The notes: a model not told the origin generated them from the letters alone. Positions 9,660 through 19,386 are shown, counted from the stretch's first letter. The stretch: DNA of 64,000 nt from Verrucomicrobiaceae bacterium (GCA_016795365.1 JAEUHN010000036.1:1-64000), one strand, 5' to 3'. Made by a program: numbers and translations.

Positions 9660-10211
9660 ATGCTCATCCATAAACTCAACTCCCTCATCGGCGCCCTCGC
9701 CCTCACCACTGGCACTCTGCTGGCCGGCACACCTGCCGCCAAGCAAGTCGTCGCCCCTGCACCCGCGCCTGCACAGCCGCTCTTCGGCCCAGGGCTTCAC
9801 CTCGGTGCTCATGCCGTCTTCCTCACGCCCGACGCTGATCGCGCGGATGACACCTGGGGTGGTGGCGTGAACGTCGATTACTTCTTCAACGCCAATGTCG
9901 GCGTGCAAGTGTCCGCCTCCTGGGCTGATCCCGGCACCAGCGAAGTGTGGCACAACTACACGGCCGATCTCGTGCTCCGCGCTCCGATCGAGTCCTGGCA
10001 CATCGCCCCTTACATCTTCGCGGGTGGTGGAGCGATCGTCGAAGACAGCTCCGAGTTCCTGGGCCGCGCTGGTGCGGGTCTGGAAATCCGTCCAACTGCG
10101 AACTTCGGCATCTTCGCCGACTGGATCTACAACTTCCCTGGCGGCGGTGGCGGTGACGACGACGTCGAAGACTATCAGATGGTCCGCATGGGCGTGAAGA
10201 TCGGCTTCTAA
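9660..10211 (+). CDS. Small outer-membrane beta-barrel protein
   Basis: Exported protein of 183 residues with a leader (LNSLIGALALTTGTLLAGTPAA), an Ala/Pro-rich spacer and then alternating-hydrophobicity strands typical of an eight-stranded OmpA/OmpX-like barrel (GPGLHLGAHAVFL, GGGVNVDYFFNANVGVQVS, GRAGAGLEIRPTANFGIFAD). It ends in phenylalanine (VRMGVKIGF), the usual C-terminal signature of outer-membrane barrels. ATG 9660 was preferred over 9624 because it places the positive charge directly before the leader. Gene position just after a two-component pair and behind element A suggests it is a target of that system. Function is unknown. Confidence 0.75.
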   Translation: MLIHKLNSLIGALALTTGTLLAGTPAAKQVVAPAPAPAQPLFGPGLHLGAHAVFLTPDADRADDTWGGGVNVDYFFNANVGVQVSASWADPGTSEVWHNYTADLVLRAPIESWHIAPYIFAGGGAIVEDSSEFLGRAGAGLEIRPTANFGIFADWIYNFPGGGGGDDDVEDYQMVRMGVKIGF

Positions 10212-10305
10212 TTCGTCAGGTGGTTTTAAGTTGAGGAGCGCGGCGGGTGCCATTGAGTGCCTGTCGCGTTTTTTGTTTGAAGACGAAGTTCCTTTCTCCA
10301 CACCC

Positions 10306-11592
10306 ATGCAGACCACGGATATCGATCACCTCATCGAGACTCACATCGTGCGCAGCGAGCAGCTTCGATCTCGCGCGCTGCTGGTCACGTCGCTGCTGCT
10401 GGTGGTGGTGATCATGGTCGTAGGGGTCACTCCAGCGGCACGTCCGCAAGGTGCTGCCGCCGGGTGGAACTCGGCACTGGCCATGCTTGCCGGTCTGCTC
10501 ATCGCGCTCAGCAGCTATGAAGTCCTCGTGCTGCGGTTGTTGAAGCGTTGGCGCAGTCGCTCGTTGGGCGCGCCCGTCTTCTTCCGTTACGTGAATGCAG
10601 TCATCGAGGTCCTGGTGCCCACCCTCATGATCGCGGACTGGTCTCGCATCGCGGGTCCGGTGCAGACCCTGGGCGGCGTGCTGCCGTGGCTCTACTTCCT
10701 TTTCATCGCCGTTTCACCACTGCATCTGCACCCGCGCCTGTGCTGGCTCGTGGGCACAGCTTCGGCCGCCGGCTTTTACATCGTGGCTTCATCCATCGCG
10801 TCGAATCACGCCTCGTCGGATACCGCGCTCCTGGTCTCGCACACGTCCTTCACCTTGAAGAGCCTTATCATGATCGTCGGTGGAGCCGTGGCTGGCTTTG
10901 TTGCCAGCCAGCTGCGTTTGAACCTGGTTGATGCCATTCGTTCGGCTCGTGAGCGCGATCGTGCTGTGGGTATCTTTGGCCAGCATGTCTCACCCCAGGT
11001 GGCACAGCGGCTGATTGACCAGCCTTCCGAGTATCGCGCTGAGCAGCGTCACGTTTGCGTTCTGTTTCTCGATATTCGCGGCTTTAGCACGATCGCAGCT
11101 CAGCGCACACCTTCCGCTGTGATGGACTATTTGAATACCTTGTTCACGCCGATGATCACCATCGTGAACCAGCACGGCGGCATCGTGAACAAGTTCCTCG
11201 GCGATGGTTTCATGGCTATCTTCGGAGCGCCATTTGAGGATCCCGAGTTGCATCGCAACGCCGTCCACTGCTCTCTCAACTTGCTCCGCTGCGTGGAAGA
11301 ATTGAACACAACGGGAGCGATTCCTGCCACACGCATCGGCATCGGCATTCATGCTGGCGATGCCATGGCGGGCACCGTGGGCAGTGATGAACGTCGCGAA
11401 TACACCTTGCTGGGCGACACCGTCAACGCAGCCGCCCGCATCGAGCAGGAGACCAAGAAACTCGGTGCGCAGATCATCGCGTCCGATGCCGTGATGGAAG
11501 GACTGCAAGACGAAAGAGCGCGTGCTACCGAGTTGGGAGAAATCAGTCTGCGCGGCATCTCAGAACCATTGCGCCTCTACCGATTGGCGTGA
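10306..11592 (+). CDS. Membrane-bound class III adenylate/guanylate cyclase
   Basis: Protein of 428 residues: about six transmembrane segments (roughly residues 25-205) followed by a class III nucleotide cyclase domain. Metal-binding aspartates are Asp256 in LFLDIRGF and Asp300 in FLGDGFMAIFG. Lys296, the YTLLGD segment and the transition-state pair in TVNAAARIE are all present, so the domain should be active, with residues more like adenylate than guanylate cyclases. Start 10306 was chosen because upstream residues are unrelated to the family. No cAMP receptor gene is nearby. It stands between the two two-component modules and may add a second-messenger output. Confidence 0.88.
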   Translation: MQTTDIDHLIETHIVRSEQLRSRALLVTSLLLVVVIMVVGVTPAARPQGAAAGWNSALAMLAGLLIALSSYEVLVLRLLKRWRSRSLGAPVFFRYVNAVIEVLVPTLMIADWSRIAGPVQTLGGVLPWLYFLFIAVSPLHLHPRLCWLVGTASAAGFYIVASSIASNHASSDTALLVSHTSFTLKSLIMIVGGAVAGFVASQLRLNLVDAIRSARERDRAVGIFGQHVSPQVAQRLIDQPSEYRAEQRHVCVLFLDIRGFSTIAAQRTPSAVMDYLNTLFTPMITIVNQHGGIVNKFLGDGFMAIFGAPFEDPELHRNAVHCSLNLLRCVEELNTTGAIPATRIGIGIHAGDAMAGTVGSDERREYTLLGDTVNAAARIEQETKKLGAQIIASDAVMEGLQDERARATELGEISLRGISEPLRLYRLA

Positions 11593-11683
11593 TCCAAAGG
11601 ACAACCGTATTGCGGCGGTCAACGAGGCTGCTAGCCTTGGTCTTCTTCATGCCAAGCACCTGTCATTCAACGCTCTGCTGCTG

Positions 11684-14600
11684 ATGAACGCGGTCACCAT
11701 TATCAGGCTGGCGGCATGCCATCTTTTCTTCGGGCTTGTCATGGCTGGCGCCCAAGTGGTGGAAGAGCCGAAGTTCTTGGCCAAATCCTGGCAAACTATC
11801 GACGGCCTGCCGCAGAACTCCGTGATGGCGATAGCGCAGACGCCGGATGGCTACCTCTGGCTTGGCACGCGCGGTGGACTCGCTCGGTTCGACGGAGTGC
11901 GATTTGTCCATTACGGGCTCGCTGACGGCTTGAAAGGGCTGCACGTCAGCTCCCTGATTGATGATGGGCAAGGCGGGTTGTGGATCGCGACGCGGGGAGG
12001 TGGATTGAGCCGCTGGCGTAACGGCGTGATCTCGACGCTGACGGCGGCGGATGGGCTGGCACGCAACGATGTGCTGGCGATAGCTCCGGCTGAACCGGGC
12101 GCGCTGTGGATTGGCACGGGGAGCGGTCTCCAGCATTGGGGGCCGGATGGATTCCAGCAGGTCGGCGAAGCTGAAGGCGTGCGCGGCATAGTGAATGGAA
12201 TGGCGGTCAGCCCTACCGAAGGGCTGTGGTTCAGCGTGCACGGCGTTGAGAAGGTCGGCCTGTTTCGCTGTCAGGGCGGGCGCTGCGAGTTCGTCGAACC
12301 GGTGCCGAAGTCGCGCGCTCTTTTTCCATCGTCCCTTTTTGTGGATGCAGAGGGGGCGCTGTGGCTCGGCATGGGCAATGGCGTGGTGCTGCGTCGGCAG
12401 GCAGGTGTCTGGAAGGAATTCAATCAAACGGACGGCGTGCCGTTCAGCTACATTTACTGTTTCGCCCAGGGGCCTTCCGGGGAGATCTGGGCGGGCTCCT
12501 ACGCAGAGGGTCTCTTTGTGTTTCGCGGGGGACGCTTTCACGCCGTTCCCCAACTGCATGGGGCCATTCGCTCCGTTCGAGTGAGCCGGGATGGAGTTGC
12601 CTGGGCCGGCACCGAGACGGGCGGATTGACTCGGCTGACTCGCCCTCGGGTCACATCTTTTCCGCTGATCAGTGGCACTCAAAGCTGGAAGGCCACGGGT
12701 CTGGTGGAAGACCCGCCCGACCGCTTCTGGGTCACCGCTTATGGAGGCGGCTTGTTTCGAGGAACCCTGGACGCGTTGGAACCGGTGATGAGTATGAACG
12801 AGCCCGGGCCGATCGGTAACCCGTTCATAAATGCCTGCCTAAAAATGCGTGACGGCACCGTGTTCTTCGCGGCACCATCGCGACTGTGGCGCAAAGAAGT
12901 CGGCACGGAAAATTTGAGTTCCGTAGCCCTCACCATCAATCCGCGTGCGCTCTGCGAAGACGAGAGCGGCTCGCTCTGGCTGGGTGGCTATGCTGGTGAA
13001 CTGATGCGGCTGGTGGATGGTGCACCGCAAGCGGTCGAGAACGGAAAGTTCCCGGCACCAGTCACGGCGCTGGTGCCACAGAAGGGGCCCGTCCTGTGGG
13101 CATCCACTGAAGGTGGCGGGCTCTTTCGCTGGGAAGCGGGACAAGTGCGACGTTGGACAACGGCGGAGGGATTGCCCACCGACATCCTGTTTTCGCTCTA
13201 TCAGGACACGGACGGAACGCTGTGGATTGGCACGGCTGGTGGCGGGCTTGCCTGGTTGCAGGATGGCCGCATCCATTCGGTGAATACCCGGCAGGGCCTC
13301 GGCGATGACGTCATTTCTCAGATCCTCGAAGACGACCTGGGCAATCTCTGGCTGGGCTGCAACCGCGGAATCTTTCGCGTATCGAAAAGCGAGCTTCAAG
13401 ATGTGGCGGCGGGCCGGGCGGCCACGGTGCATTCACTGGCGCTCGATGAATCGGACGGTATGTCGGTGGCAGAATGCACGGGGGGCCGGTCGCCCGCCGG
13501 ACTGCGTGGCCGGTCGGGCACGCTTTATTTCTCCACGGTGCGTGGCGTCGTGGCGGTGGACCCTTCGCAGTTTGGTCCCGCGCCCAGCCCGCCCGCCGTC
13601 CTGCTCGAAGAGGTGAAACTCAACGGCAAGGCGATCCCTGTGCGCGGCGGGGCGTTAACGCTGCCACCGGGACCGCGTGATTTGGAGATCCACTACACGG
13701 CGTTCAACTACGCCAAGCCGGAGCAGATTCATTTTCGCCACCGGTTGACAGGCGGAGACGAGGAATGGGCCTATGTGGATGGGGCGCGTTCCGTTCGTTA
13801 CTTCCAACTCAAACCCGGTGACTACACGTTTCAAGTTAGCGCCGCCAACCCTGATCAGCACTGGAACGAGACGGGAGCCCGTCTCGCATTCACCGTGCTG
13901 CCGTTCTTCTGGCAGACGACATGGTTTCGCGTCGCAATCAGTATGCTGCTCATGCTGCTGGGCGGCGGGCTAGTGCGCTGGCGCCATCGCGAGAGACGGC
14001 GCAGGGAACTGGCGGAAATGGAGCATCTGCGCCGTGAGACGGCCGAGCGTCAGCGCGCTGATGAACGATTCAGGCTCGCGGTCGAGTCCTCCCTGAGCGG
14101 CATTGTGCTGGTGAACGATGAAGGACGCATCTTGCTGGTCAATGCGCGCACGGAGAAACTCTTTGGCTATCAACGAGAGGAACTGATCGGACAAACCGTG
14201 GAGATGCTCCTTCCACAGCGGCTTCGAGGCGGGCATCCGGATCATCGCGCTGGGTTCGCCGCCCATTCGCAGGCGGGCACGATGGGGGCCGGACGGGATT
14301 TGTTGGCGCAGCGGAAGGACGGCACCGAGTTCCCGGTGGAGATAAGCTTGAGTCCAATGAAGACCGAGGAAGGCGTGCTCGTCCTCGCCGCCATCGCTGA
14401 CATCACAGCACGCAGACAGTCCGAGCAGGAGCTTGCCTTGCAGCGCAACGAACTGGCGCATCTCTCCCGCGTGAGTTTGCTGGGCAAGCTGGCGGGCACC
14501 ATCGCGCACGAATTGAATCAGCCGCTCGCCGCCATGCTCAGCAATTCGCAGGTGGGTCGTCGCATGATTGACGACGGGCATCCTGACATGAAGGAGATGA

Positions 14601-15154
14601 CGGAGATTCTGGACGACATCACCGCCGACGCCAAGCGCGCTGGTGGCATCATCCACGGCATGAGGGCGATGTTCAAAAAGGAGACGCCGATGGATTCGCA
14701 GCCATTGAACCTCAATGCCAAAGTGAATCAGGTGCTCGGATTGCTTCACAGTGAGATCATCGAACGAAAAGCGAAGGTAGAACTGCACGCCGCAGAATCG
14801 CTGCCAAAGGTGATGGCTGGACGTGTCGAGATTCAGCAAGTGCTCATCAACCTGATCATGAACAGCCTGGATGCGACCAAGTCCAACGTGCCCGGCACGG
14901 CACGCATCGACATCACCACCGAGCATCGCGATGGTCGTGTCATCGTCAGCGTGCGTGACAATGGGCCGGGTATCGCCAAGGAGATGCAGGACAAATTGTT
15001 TGAAGCCTTTGCCACGTCAAAACCCAGCGGCTTGGGATTGGGTCTCTCCATCAGCGATGGCATCGTCAAACAGTTCGGCGGCTCTCTGCACGGAGAGAAT
15101 CATCCCGAGGGCGGCGCGGTGTTTCGCCTGGAGTTGCCGGTGATGATGTCGTGA
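11684..15154 (+). CDS. Two-component-propeller PAS sensor histidine kinase
   Basis: Sensor kinase of 1156 residues. A leader near residues 1-25 is followed by a periplasmic beta-propeller of repeated blades with the pattern LWIGT.GGGL..W (for example LWLGTRGGLARFDG and LWIATRGGGLSRW) to about residue 640. Then come a Y_Y_Y domain, one transmembrane segment (FRVAISMLLMLLGGGLV), PAS, HisKA with His942 in TIAHELNQPLAAMLSN, and HATPase_c (DNGPGIAKEMQ, GLGLGLSISDG). There is no receiver or DNA-binding domain, unlike Bacteroides hybrid systems. The H-box matches that of the kinase at 7000. The FixJ-type regulator at 15249 is the likely partner. Propeller sensors of this type often respond to carbohydrate fragments. 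Confidence 0.92.
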   Translation: MNAVTIIRLAACHLFFGLVMAGAQVVEEPKFLAKSWQTIDGLPQNSVMAIAQTPDGYLWLGTRGGLARFDGVRFVHYGLADGLKGLHVSSLIDDGQGGLWIATRGGGLSRWRNGVISTLTAADGLARNDVLAIAPAEPGALWIGTGSGLQHWGPDGFQQVGEAEGVRGIVNGMAVSPTEGLWFSVHGVEKVGLFRCQGGRCEFVEPVPKSRALFPSSLFVDAEGALWLGMGNGVVLRRQAGVWKEFNQTDGVPFSYIYCFAQGPSGEIWAGSYAEGLFVFRGGRFHAVPQLHGAIRSVRVSRDGVAWAGTETGGLTRLTRPRVTSFPLISGTQSWKATGLVEDPPDRFWVTAYGGGLFRGTLDALEPVMSMNEPGPIGNPFINACLKMRDGTVFFAAPSRLWRKEVGTENLSSVALTINPRALCEDESGSLWLGGYAGELMRLVDGAPQAVENGKFPAPVTALVPQKGPVLWASTEGGGLFRWEAGQVRRWTTAEGLPTDILFSLYQDTDGTLWIGTAGGGLAWLQDGRIHSVNTRQGLGDDVISQILEDDLGNLWLGCNRGIFRVSKSELQDVAAGRAATVHSLALDESDGMSVAECTGGRSPAGLRGRSGTLYFSTVRGVVAVDPSQFGPAPSPPAVLLEEVKLNGKAIPVRGGALTLPPGPRDLEIHYTAFNYAKPEQIHFRHRLTGGDEEWAYVDGARSVRYFQLKPGDYTFQVSAANPDQHWNETGARLAFTVLPFFWQTTWFRVAISMLLMLLGGGLVRWRHRERRRRELAEMEHLRRETAERQRADERFRLAVESSLSGIVLVNDEGRILLVNARTEKLFGYQREELIGQTVEMLLPQRLRGGHPDHRAGFAAHSQAGTMGAGRDLLAQRKDGTEFPVEISLSPMKTEEGVLVLAAIADITARRQSEQELALQRNELAHLSRVSLLGKLAGTIAHELNQPLAAMLSNSQVGRRMIDDGHPDMKEMTEILDDITADAKRAGGIIHGMRAMFKKETPMDSQPLNLNAKVNQVLGLLHSEIIERKAKVELHAAESLPKVMAGRVEIQQVLINLIMNSLDATKSNVPGTARIDITTEHRDGRVIVSVRDNGPGIAKEMQDKLFEAFATSKPSGLGLGLSISDGIVKQFGGSLHGENHPEGGAVFRLELPVMMS

Positions 15155-15248
15155 AGAGCGCCTCCTGCGCCACCATGCACACCTTGTCATTGGGCTTGTC
15201 AGTTGCGCGCTTGCAGAGTGATGTTGGATTGTCTCCTCTCACGAGATC

Positions 15249-15884
15249 ATGAGCCTCCTTCCTGCCACCGTCTTCATCGTCGATGACGATCCCTCCGTCT
15301 GCCGCAGCCTTTCGCGTCTAGTGAAGCAGGCAGGTCTGGTAGGAAAGGCCTTCACTTCGCCAGAGTCGTTTCTTCACGCGCTCACGGAGCCGCTCACACG
15401 CCCCACCTGCCTCGTTGTGGACTTGCAAATGCCCGGCCTCAACGGCCTCGAATTGCAACGGCGCTTATCCTCCAGTCCTGCCGCATGCCCGGTGATTTTC
15501 ATCAGCGGCAACGGCGACATTCCCTCCAGTGTGCAAGCGATGCGCCAGGGCGCGGTGACGTTTCTGACCAAGCCCTTCGACAACGACGATCTTCTCCGCG
15601 CCATCGCCGAGGCTTTGGAGAAGCACCGCATCGAACTTCATTCGGGAGCCGAGATTCGAGCCATTCAGGAGCGGGTAAATGCGCTGAGTGATCGCGAACG
15701 CGAAGTCATGGGGTGGCTCCTCACGGGCGCGCTGAACAAGCAGATCGGTGCAAAACTCGACATCGTGGAGAGAACCGTGAAGATCCATCGCGCTCGTGTG
15801 TTGCAGAAAATGCAGGCGGGCTCGGTCGCCGAGTTAGTGCGACTTTGCGGCGTGGTTGGATTCATCGCCGCACCCTCTGAGTGA
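15249..15884 (+). CDS. FixJ/NarL-family response regulator
   Basis: Response regulator of 211 residues with receiver (VDDDPSV, phospho-acceptor Asp58 in VVDLQMPG, FISGNGDIP, FLTKPF) and LuxR-type HTH (LSDREREVMGWLLTG, LNKQIGAKLDIVERTVKIHR). It is closely similar in layout to the regulator at 8887 and follows the propeller kinase by 94 bp, so the pair is probably cognate. Its DNA target could be the 7-2-7 element found in this region. A receiver-only protein follows at 15971. Confidence 0.93.
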   Translation: MSLLPATVFIVDDDPSVCRSLSRLVKQAGLVGKAFTSPESFLHALTEPLTRPTCLVVDLQMPGLNGLELQRRLSSSPAACPVIFISGNGDIPSSVQAMRQGAVTFLTKPFDNDDLLRAIAEALEKHRIELHSGAEIRAIQERVNALSDREREVMGWLLTGALNKQIGAKLDIVERTVKIHRARVLQKMQAGSVAELVRLCGVVGFIAAPSE

Positions 15885-15921
15885 TGCCGGACTCCGAACG
15901 TCGATCCGCTGGCTATTTCCC

Positions 15922-15944
15922 TTTGGTCCAATAGAGGGACCAAA
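15922..15944. promoter_or_regulatory. Perfect 8-bp inverted repeat between two response regulator genes
   Basis: TTTGGTCC at 15922-15929 and GGACCAAA at 15937-15944 are perfectly complementary, separated by seven bases. It lies 27 bp before the start of the receiver-only gene at 15971. No T-run follows, so an operator or RNA hairpin is more likely than a Rho-independent terminator. Confidence 0.45.
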
Positions 15945-15970
15945 TTCAGTGTGCCAGACTTGGGCCAGTC

Positions 15971-16363
15971 ATGTCCAAGGAACGGCCCATCATCTTCATC
16001 ATCGACGACGACACCAGTGTCCGCCGCGCGCTGGGTCGCGTGATGACTTCTGCCGGGCTGGAGTCACGGAGCTTCGATTCGGTTGAGGACTTCCTGGCGA
16101 AGTCGGACCTGCATAGCAAGGGCTGCATCGTGGCGGACATGACCATGATCGGCATGAGCGGTCTCGATCTCAAGCGACTGCTCAACACCGCGCACTCGAT
16201 GCTCCCTGTCATCCTCCTCACGGCGCATGAATCCGAAGAGATGCGCGCCGCTGCACACGAGGCTGGCGCGGCCAGTTTCTTCCGCAAGCCCGTCGATACC
16301 CAGGCCCTGCTCGATGCCGTGCAATGGGCGCTCAACGAGCGGCATCCCAAAGTATCCACCTGA
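15971..16363 (+). CDS. Receiver-only response regulator
   Basis: Single-domain CheY/FixJ-like receiver of 130 residues with no output domain. Acid pocket IDDDTSV, phospho-acceptor Asp56 in VADMTMIGMSG, switch threonine in VILLTAHES, and conserved lysine in SFFRKPVD are all present. It lies directly downstream of the FixJ-type regulator at 15249. Such proteins act as phosphate sinks or as protein-interaction switches; here it could tune phosphotransfer from the HELNQPL kinases. A second receiver-only gene is at 22585. Confidence 0.92.
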   Translation: MSKERPIIFIIDDDTSVRRALGRVMTSAGLESRSFDSVEDFLAKSDLHSKGCIVADMTMIGMSGLDLKRLLNTAHSMLPVILLTAHESEEMRAAAHEAGAASFFRKPVDTQALLDAVQWALNERHPKVST

Positions 16364-16398
16364 TTTTCTGTCAGTCCAAACCGCAATCCCGAACAAAC

Positions 16399-16503
16399 AT
16401 GAAAACAAAAACACTCAGCAACATCTTGGCTCTGCTGACCACGGGCGCAGCCCTTTTCAGCGCCATTACTCCCGCCTGGGCGTTTCACGGCGGCGGCCGT
16501 TGA
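16399..16503 (+). CDS. 34-residue open reading frame that is almost only a signal peptide
   Basis: Short frame opening with MKTKTLSN, a hydrophobic core LALLTTGAALFSAI and a likely signal-peptidase site TPAWA followed by FHGGGR and a stop. If processed it would release only a Phe-His-Gly-rich hexapeptide. Its start resembles those of exported His/Gly-rich proteins, so it may be the 5' stump of a decayed gene rather than a real peptide gene. It sits between the receiver-only regulator and the first DUF1254 gene. Existence of a product is uncertain. Confidence 0.4.
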   Translation: MKTKTLSNILALLTTGAALFSAITPAWAFHGGGR

Positions 16504-16572
16504 TTCGAGTCTTTAACCGTCGTTCCCAGCCCGCATTGCCTACCTTCAAACACCGACCAAACGCACTCCAAA

Positions 16573-18045
16573 ATGACATCCACCTACAAACAAGATTCTC
16601 TCGCTTGTGCGCTCGTCAGCGTGCTGGCTTTCACATCCATCGGAGTTAGTCCATCTGTCCATGCCGAATCAGTGAAGACTCGGGTGGGCAAAATCGACCT
16701 CGAACTGGGTGTCCCCACTGAACACAGCGCGCACGAGCTGTTCGACAGCATGGACTTCCAGCGGGCGTGCCAGGCTTATCTGTGGGCGCTGCCCGCTGTC
16801 GGATTTGAATATGTTCTCCGGGAGCAGCGAAACGAACTCGGCGCGAAGAACGGGGACGTGGTCATTTACAAGGGACACCGTGACGTGAGCCGGTTCCTCA
16901 CGCCGAACGTCACCACGCCCTACATCATCGGATTCATGGATCTGGCGGAAGCCGGCCCCATGGCGCTGCAAGTGCCCGCCGGCGCGATCGCCGGGTCGGC
17001 CATGGATTTCTGGCAGCGCCCGCTCACCGACTTCGGGATGACGGGACCAGATCAGGGCAAAGGTGGTCTGTATCTTCTGGTCGGTCCGGGGCAGGAGCCG
17101 CCGCCCGGGTTGCCCGCGGACGCAAAGATCGTTCGTTCGCCGACCTTCGGCATCGGTTTCTTTTACCGCGCGCTCGATGCCGATCCGGCAAAGGCCGAGG
17201 CGATGGAACAAGCCATCCGCACCTACCCTTGGTCACAACGCGACAATCCGCGCGCGACACAACATATCAAGCCGAGCGCGCCGCAGACGGCGACGTTGCC
17301 GCGCGGCATGGAGTATTGGGAACAATTGGCCGCAGTGATTAACCGCGAACCCGTGGATGACCGCGACCGTTTCTTTGTCGCGATGCTCCGGCCGTTGGGC
17401 ATCGAACGGGGAAAGGCATTCAAGCCCGATGAACGACAGCTCAAATTGCTGACCGAGGGCGCGCAGGTAGGCGAGTTGATGGCCAAGGCCAATTCTTTCG
17501 ACAAGCGTTTCCCCGGTTCGAAGTATCGATCGGATGCGCATTGGGATTACGTCATCATGGCCGATCCGGATCAAGACCTGGCCGACTACAGCCAGCTTGA
17601 TGAGCGCGGCGCCTACTTCTACGAAGCCGTTGCCTTGTCGAAGGGAATGGTCACCAAGACACCCGGCGTGGGTCAGGCTTATCTGGGCAGCTACCGCGAC
17701 AAGAACGGGCACGCGTTTGATGGCGGAAAATCATATCGACTCCATGTGCCGCCGAATCCGCCCGCTAAGCAGTTCTGGTCGGTGACCGTCTACGACACGG
17801 AGACGCGCGGCATCATTCAGAACACGCAGAAGATCGCCGACCGTTCCTCCCGGCAGGATCTGGTCGCGAATGCGGATGGATCCGTGGATGTTTACTTCGG
17901 GCCAAAGGCTCCTAAGGGCTTTGAGAAAAACTGGATTCCCACCGTGCCTGGTCGCTCGTGGTTCACCTACTTTCGGCTCTATGCCCCTTTGGAGCCCTAC
18001 TTCGAAAGAAGCTGGCCGCTGCCGGACATCGAACTCGTGAAATAA
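16573..18045 (+). CDS. Exported DUF1254/DUF1214 protein
   Basis: Protein of 490 residues with a Sec leader (VLAFTSIGVSPSVHAES) and the two domains of this family: DUF1254 in the N-terminal half (NVTTPYIIGFMDL, GPMALQVPAGAIAG) and DUF1214 in the C-terminal half (FWSVTVYDTETRGIIQN, DVYFGPKAPKGFEKNWIP). It is therefore probably periplasmic. The biochemical role of the family is not established. It is the first of three such proteins here and is followed after 24 bp by a second, divergent member, so the two are probably co-transcribed. The homologue at 30466 lies beside sulfatases. Confidence 0.88.
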   Translation: MTSTYKQDSLACALVSVLAFTSIGVSPSVHAESVKTRVGKIDLELGVPTEHSAHELFDSMDFQRACQAYLWALPAVGFEYVLREQRNELGAKNGDVVIYKGHRDVSRFLTPNVTTPYIIGFMDLAEAGPMALQVPAGAIAGSAMDFWQRPLTDFGMTGPDQGKGGLYLLVGPGQEPPPGLPADAKIVRSPTFGIGFFYRALDADPAKAEAMEQAIRTYPWSQRDNPRATQHIKPSAPQTATLPRGMEYWEQLAAVINREPVDDRDRFFVAMLRPLGIERGKAFKPDERQLKLLTEGAQVGELMAKANSFDKRFPGSKYRSDAHWDYVIMADPDQDLADYSQLDERGAYFYEAVALSKGMVTKTPGVGQAYLGSYRDKNGHAFDGGKSYRLHVPPNPPAKQFWSVTVYDTETRGIIQNTQKIADRSSRQDLVANADGSVDVYFGPKAPKGFEKNWIPTVPGRSWFTYFRLYAPLEPYFERSWPLPDIELVK

Positions 18046-18069
18046 CACCCGCATCATTTGCTTCGATCC

Positions 18070-19386
18070 ATGAAAACGATTGTCATCAAATCCATTGCCG
18101 CTCTCGCGCTCACACTGACGGCCATTCCTGCCGCCCAGGCGCAGCTTCCGGACAAGCAGACCGTGACCGACGCCTACGTCTATTTGCTGGGCCGCGCCAT
18201 CGCCATCCGGCAGGAGCACACGGACCTCAAGGAGCCGGGCATCGCCTACAACGTCATCAAATACAACCCAGCCGGGTCGGCGGACTTCGTGAACCCGAAC
18301 CTCGACGTCGCTTACCTCGAAGCATGGATCGCCGTAGATGACAAAACGCCAGTGCTGCTCGAAGTGCCGGAGGTGAAGGGACGCTATTACACCGCGCAGA
18401 TCCTTAACGAATGGGGCGAGGTGATCACCAACCTCAACCAGCGCAATTATCCCTCGCATCCGTATGGCAAGTTTGCCTTCGTCGCGCCCGGCTCCACGGC
18501 CGAAGTCCAGACGAACGCGGTTCGCATCGAGTTGCACTCGCACAAGGCGAAGTTGCTCGGACGCGTCGAGCTCAAGACGGATCCCGCAGGTGCGATGGCG
18601 CTGCAGAAGCAATTCAAACTCACTCCTCTTGGGAAACCAGTCATTCAGTCCGCCGCCCCGATGCCAAACTTCGGGAACAAGGAACTGATCGGCGTTGAGC
18701 TGTTCGACAACGTGGATGCGGTGCTTGCCAGCGCCCTGGATGTATCCTCGATCGCACCGCAAATGCAGGAGAAGGCCCGCGAGATCGGCCGGCAAGCCAA
18801 GAATCCCACGCAACGCGAGGCGCTCGACAAACTGATCAAAGAGGAAGTCGTCCCGCAGTTCCTCAAATACGCCGTCACGAAGTCCGGTGTCTTCCAGAAC
18901 AACTGGCTCGCAACGCTGGGCACCGGCAACTACGGTGCCGATTATTGGAAGCGCACCTCGGCAAACTTGGTGGGGCTCTGGGCCAATGCCAATGACGAGG
19001 TGATCTACTTCGTCGCCACGCGGGATGCAGACGGCCAGCCGCTCAACGGCTCGAACGACTATGTCCTCGAGTTTTCCGCAGCGAACCGGCCCGATGCCGT
19101 GGTGAACGCCTACTGGTCGGTGATTCTCGTGGATGTGCCCGATTACCGGGTCGTCAAAAACCCGCTGAATCGCTTCAACTTCAACAGCGACTCAGGCCTG
19201 AAGAGCGAAGCCGACGGGTCGCTGAAAATCCTCTTCGCCTCCAAGCCCAATGCGGCCGTGCCGGAGTCCAACTGGCTGCCGTCAGCGCCGGGCAAGGGGT
19301 TCTCGCTCACGCTGCGCACCTACGTCCCCAAAGACCTGGTCAAGCGTGGTGAGTGGTTTCCCCCTGCCATCAAGCGGTTGAAGTGA
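18070..19386 (+). CDS. Exported DUF1254/DUF1214 protein, second member
   Basis: Protein of 438 residues with leader MKTIVIKSIAALALTLTA followed by signal cleavage near AQAQ. DUF1254-type residues include NPNLDVAYLEAWI and the C-terminal DUF1214 part includes VNAYWSVILVDVPDYRV and NWLPSAPGKGFSLTLRTYVP. It is only distantly similar to the gene just upstream, so this is an old pair rather than a recent duplication. ATG 18070 precedes the leader exactly. The following 540 bp carry only a decayed porin gene. Confidence 0.87.
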   Translation: MKTIVIKSIAALALTLTAIPAAQAQLPDKQTVTDAYVYLLGRAIAIRQEHTDLKEPGIAYNVIKYNPAGSADFVNPNLDVAYLEAWIAVDDKTPVLLEVPEVKGRYYTAQILNEWGEVITNLNQRNYPSHPYGKFAFVAPGSTAEVQTNAVRIELHSHKAKLLGRVELKTDPAGAMALQKQFKLTPLGKPVIQSAAPMPNFGNKELIGVELFDNVDAVLASALDVSSIAPQMQEKAREIGRQAKNPTQREALDKLIKEEVVPQFLKYAVTKSGVFQNNWLATLGTGNYGADYWKRTSANLVGLWANANDEVIYFVATRDADGQPLNGSNDYVLEFSAANRPDAVVNAYWSVILVDVPDYRVVKNPLNRFNFNSDSGLKSEADGSLKILFASKPNAAVPESNWLPSAPGKGFSLTLRTYVPKDLVKRGEWFPPAIKRLK

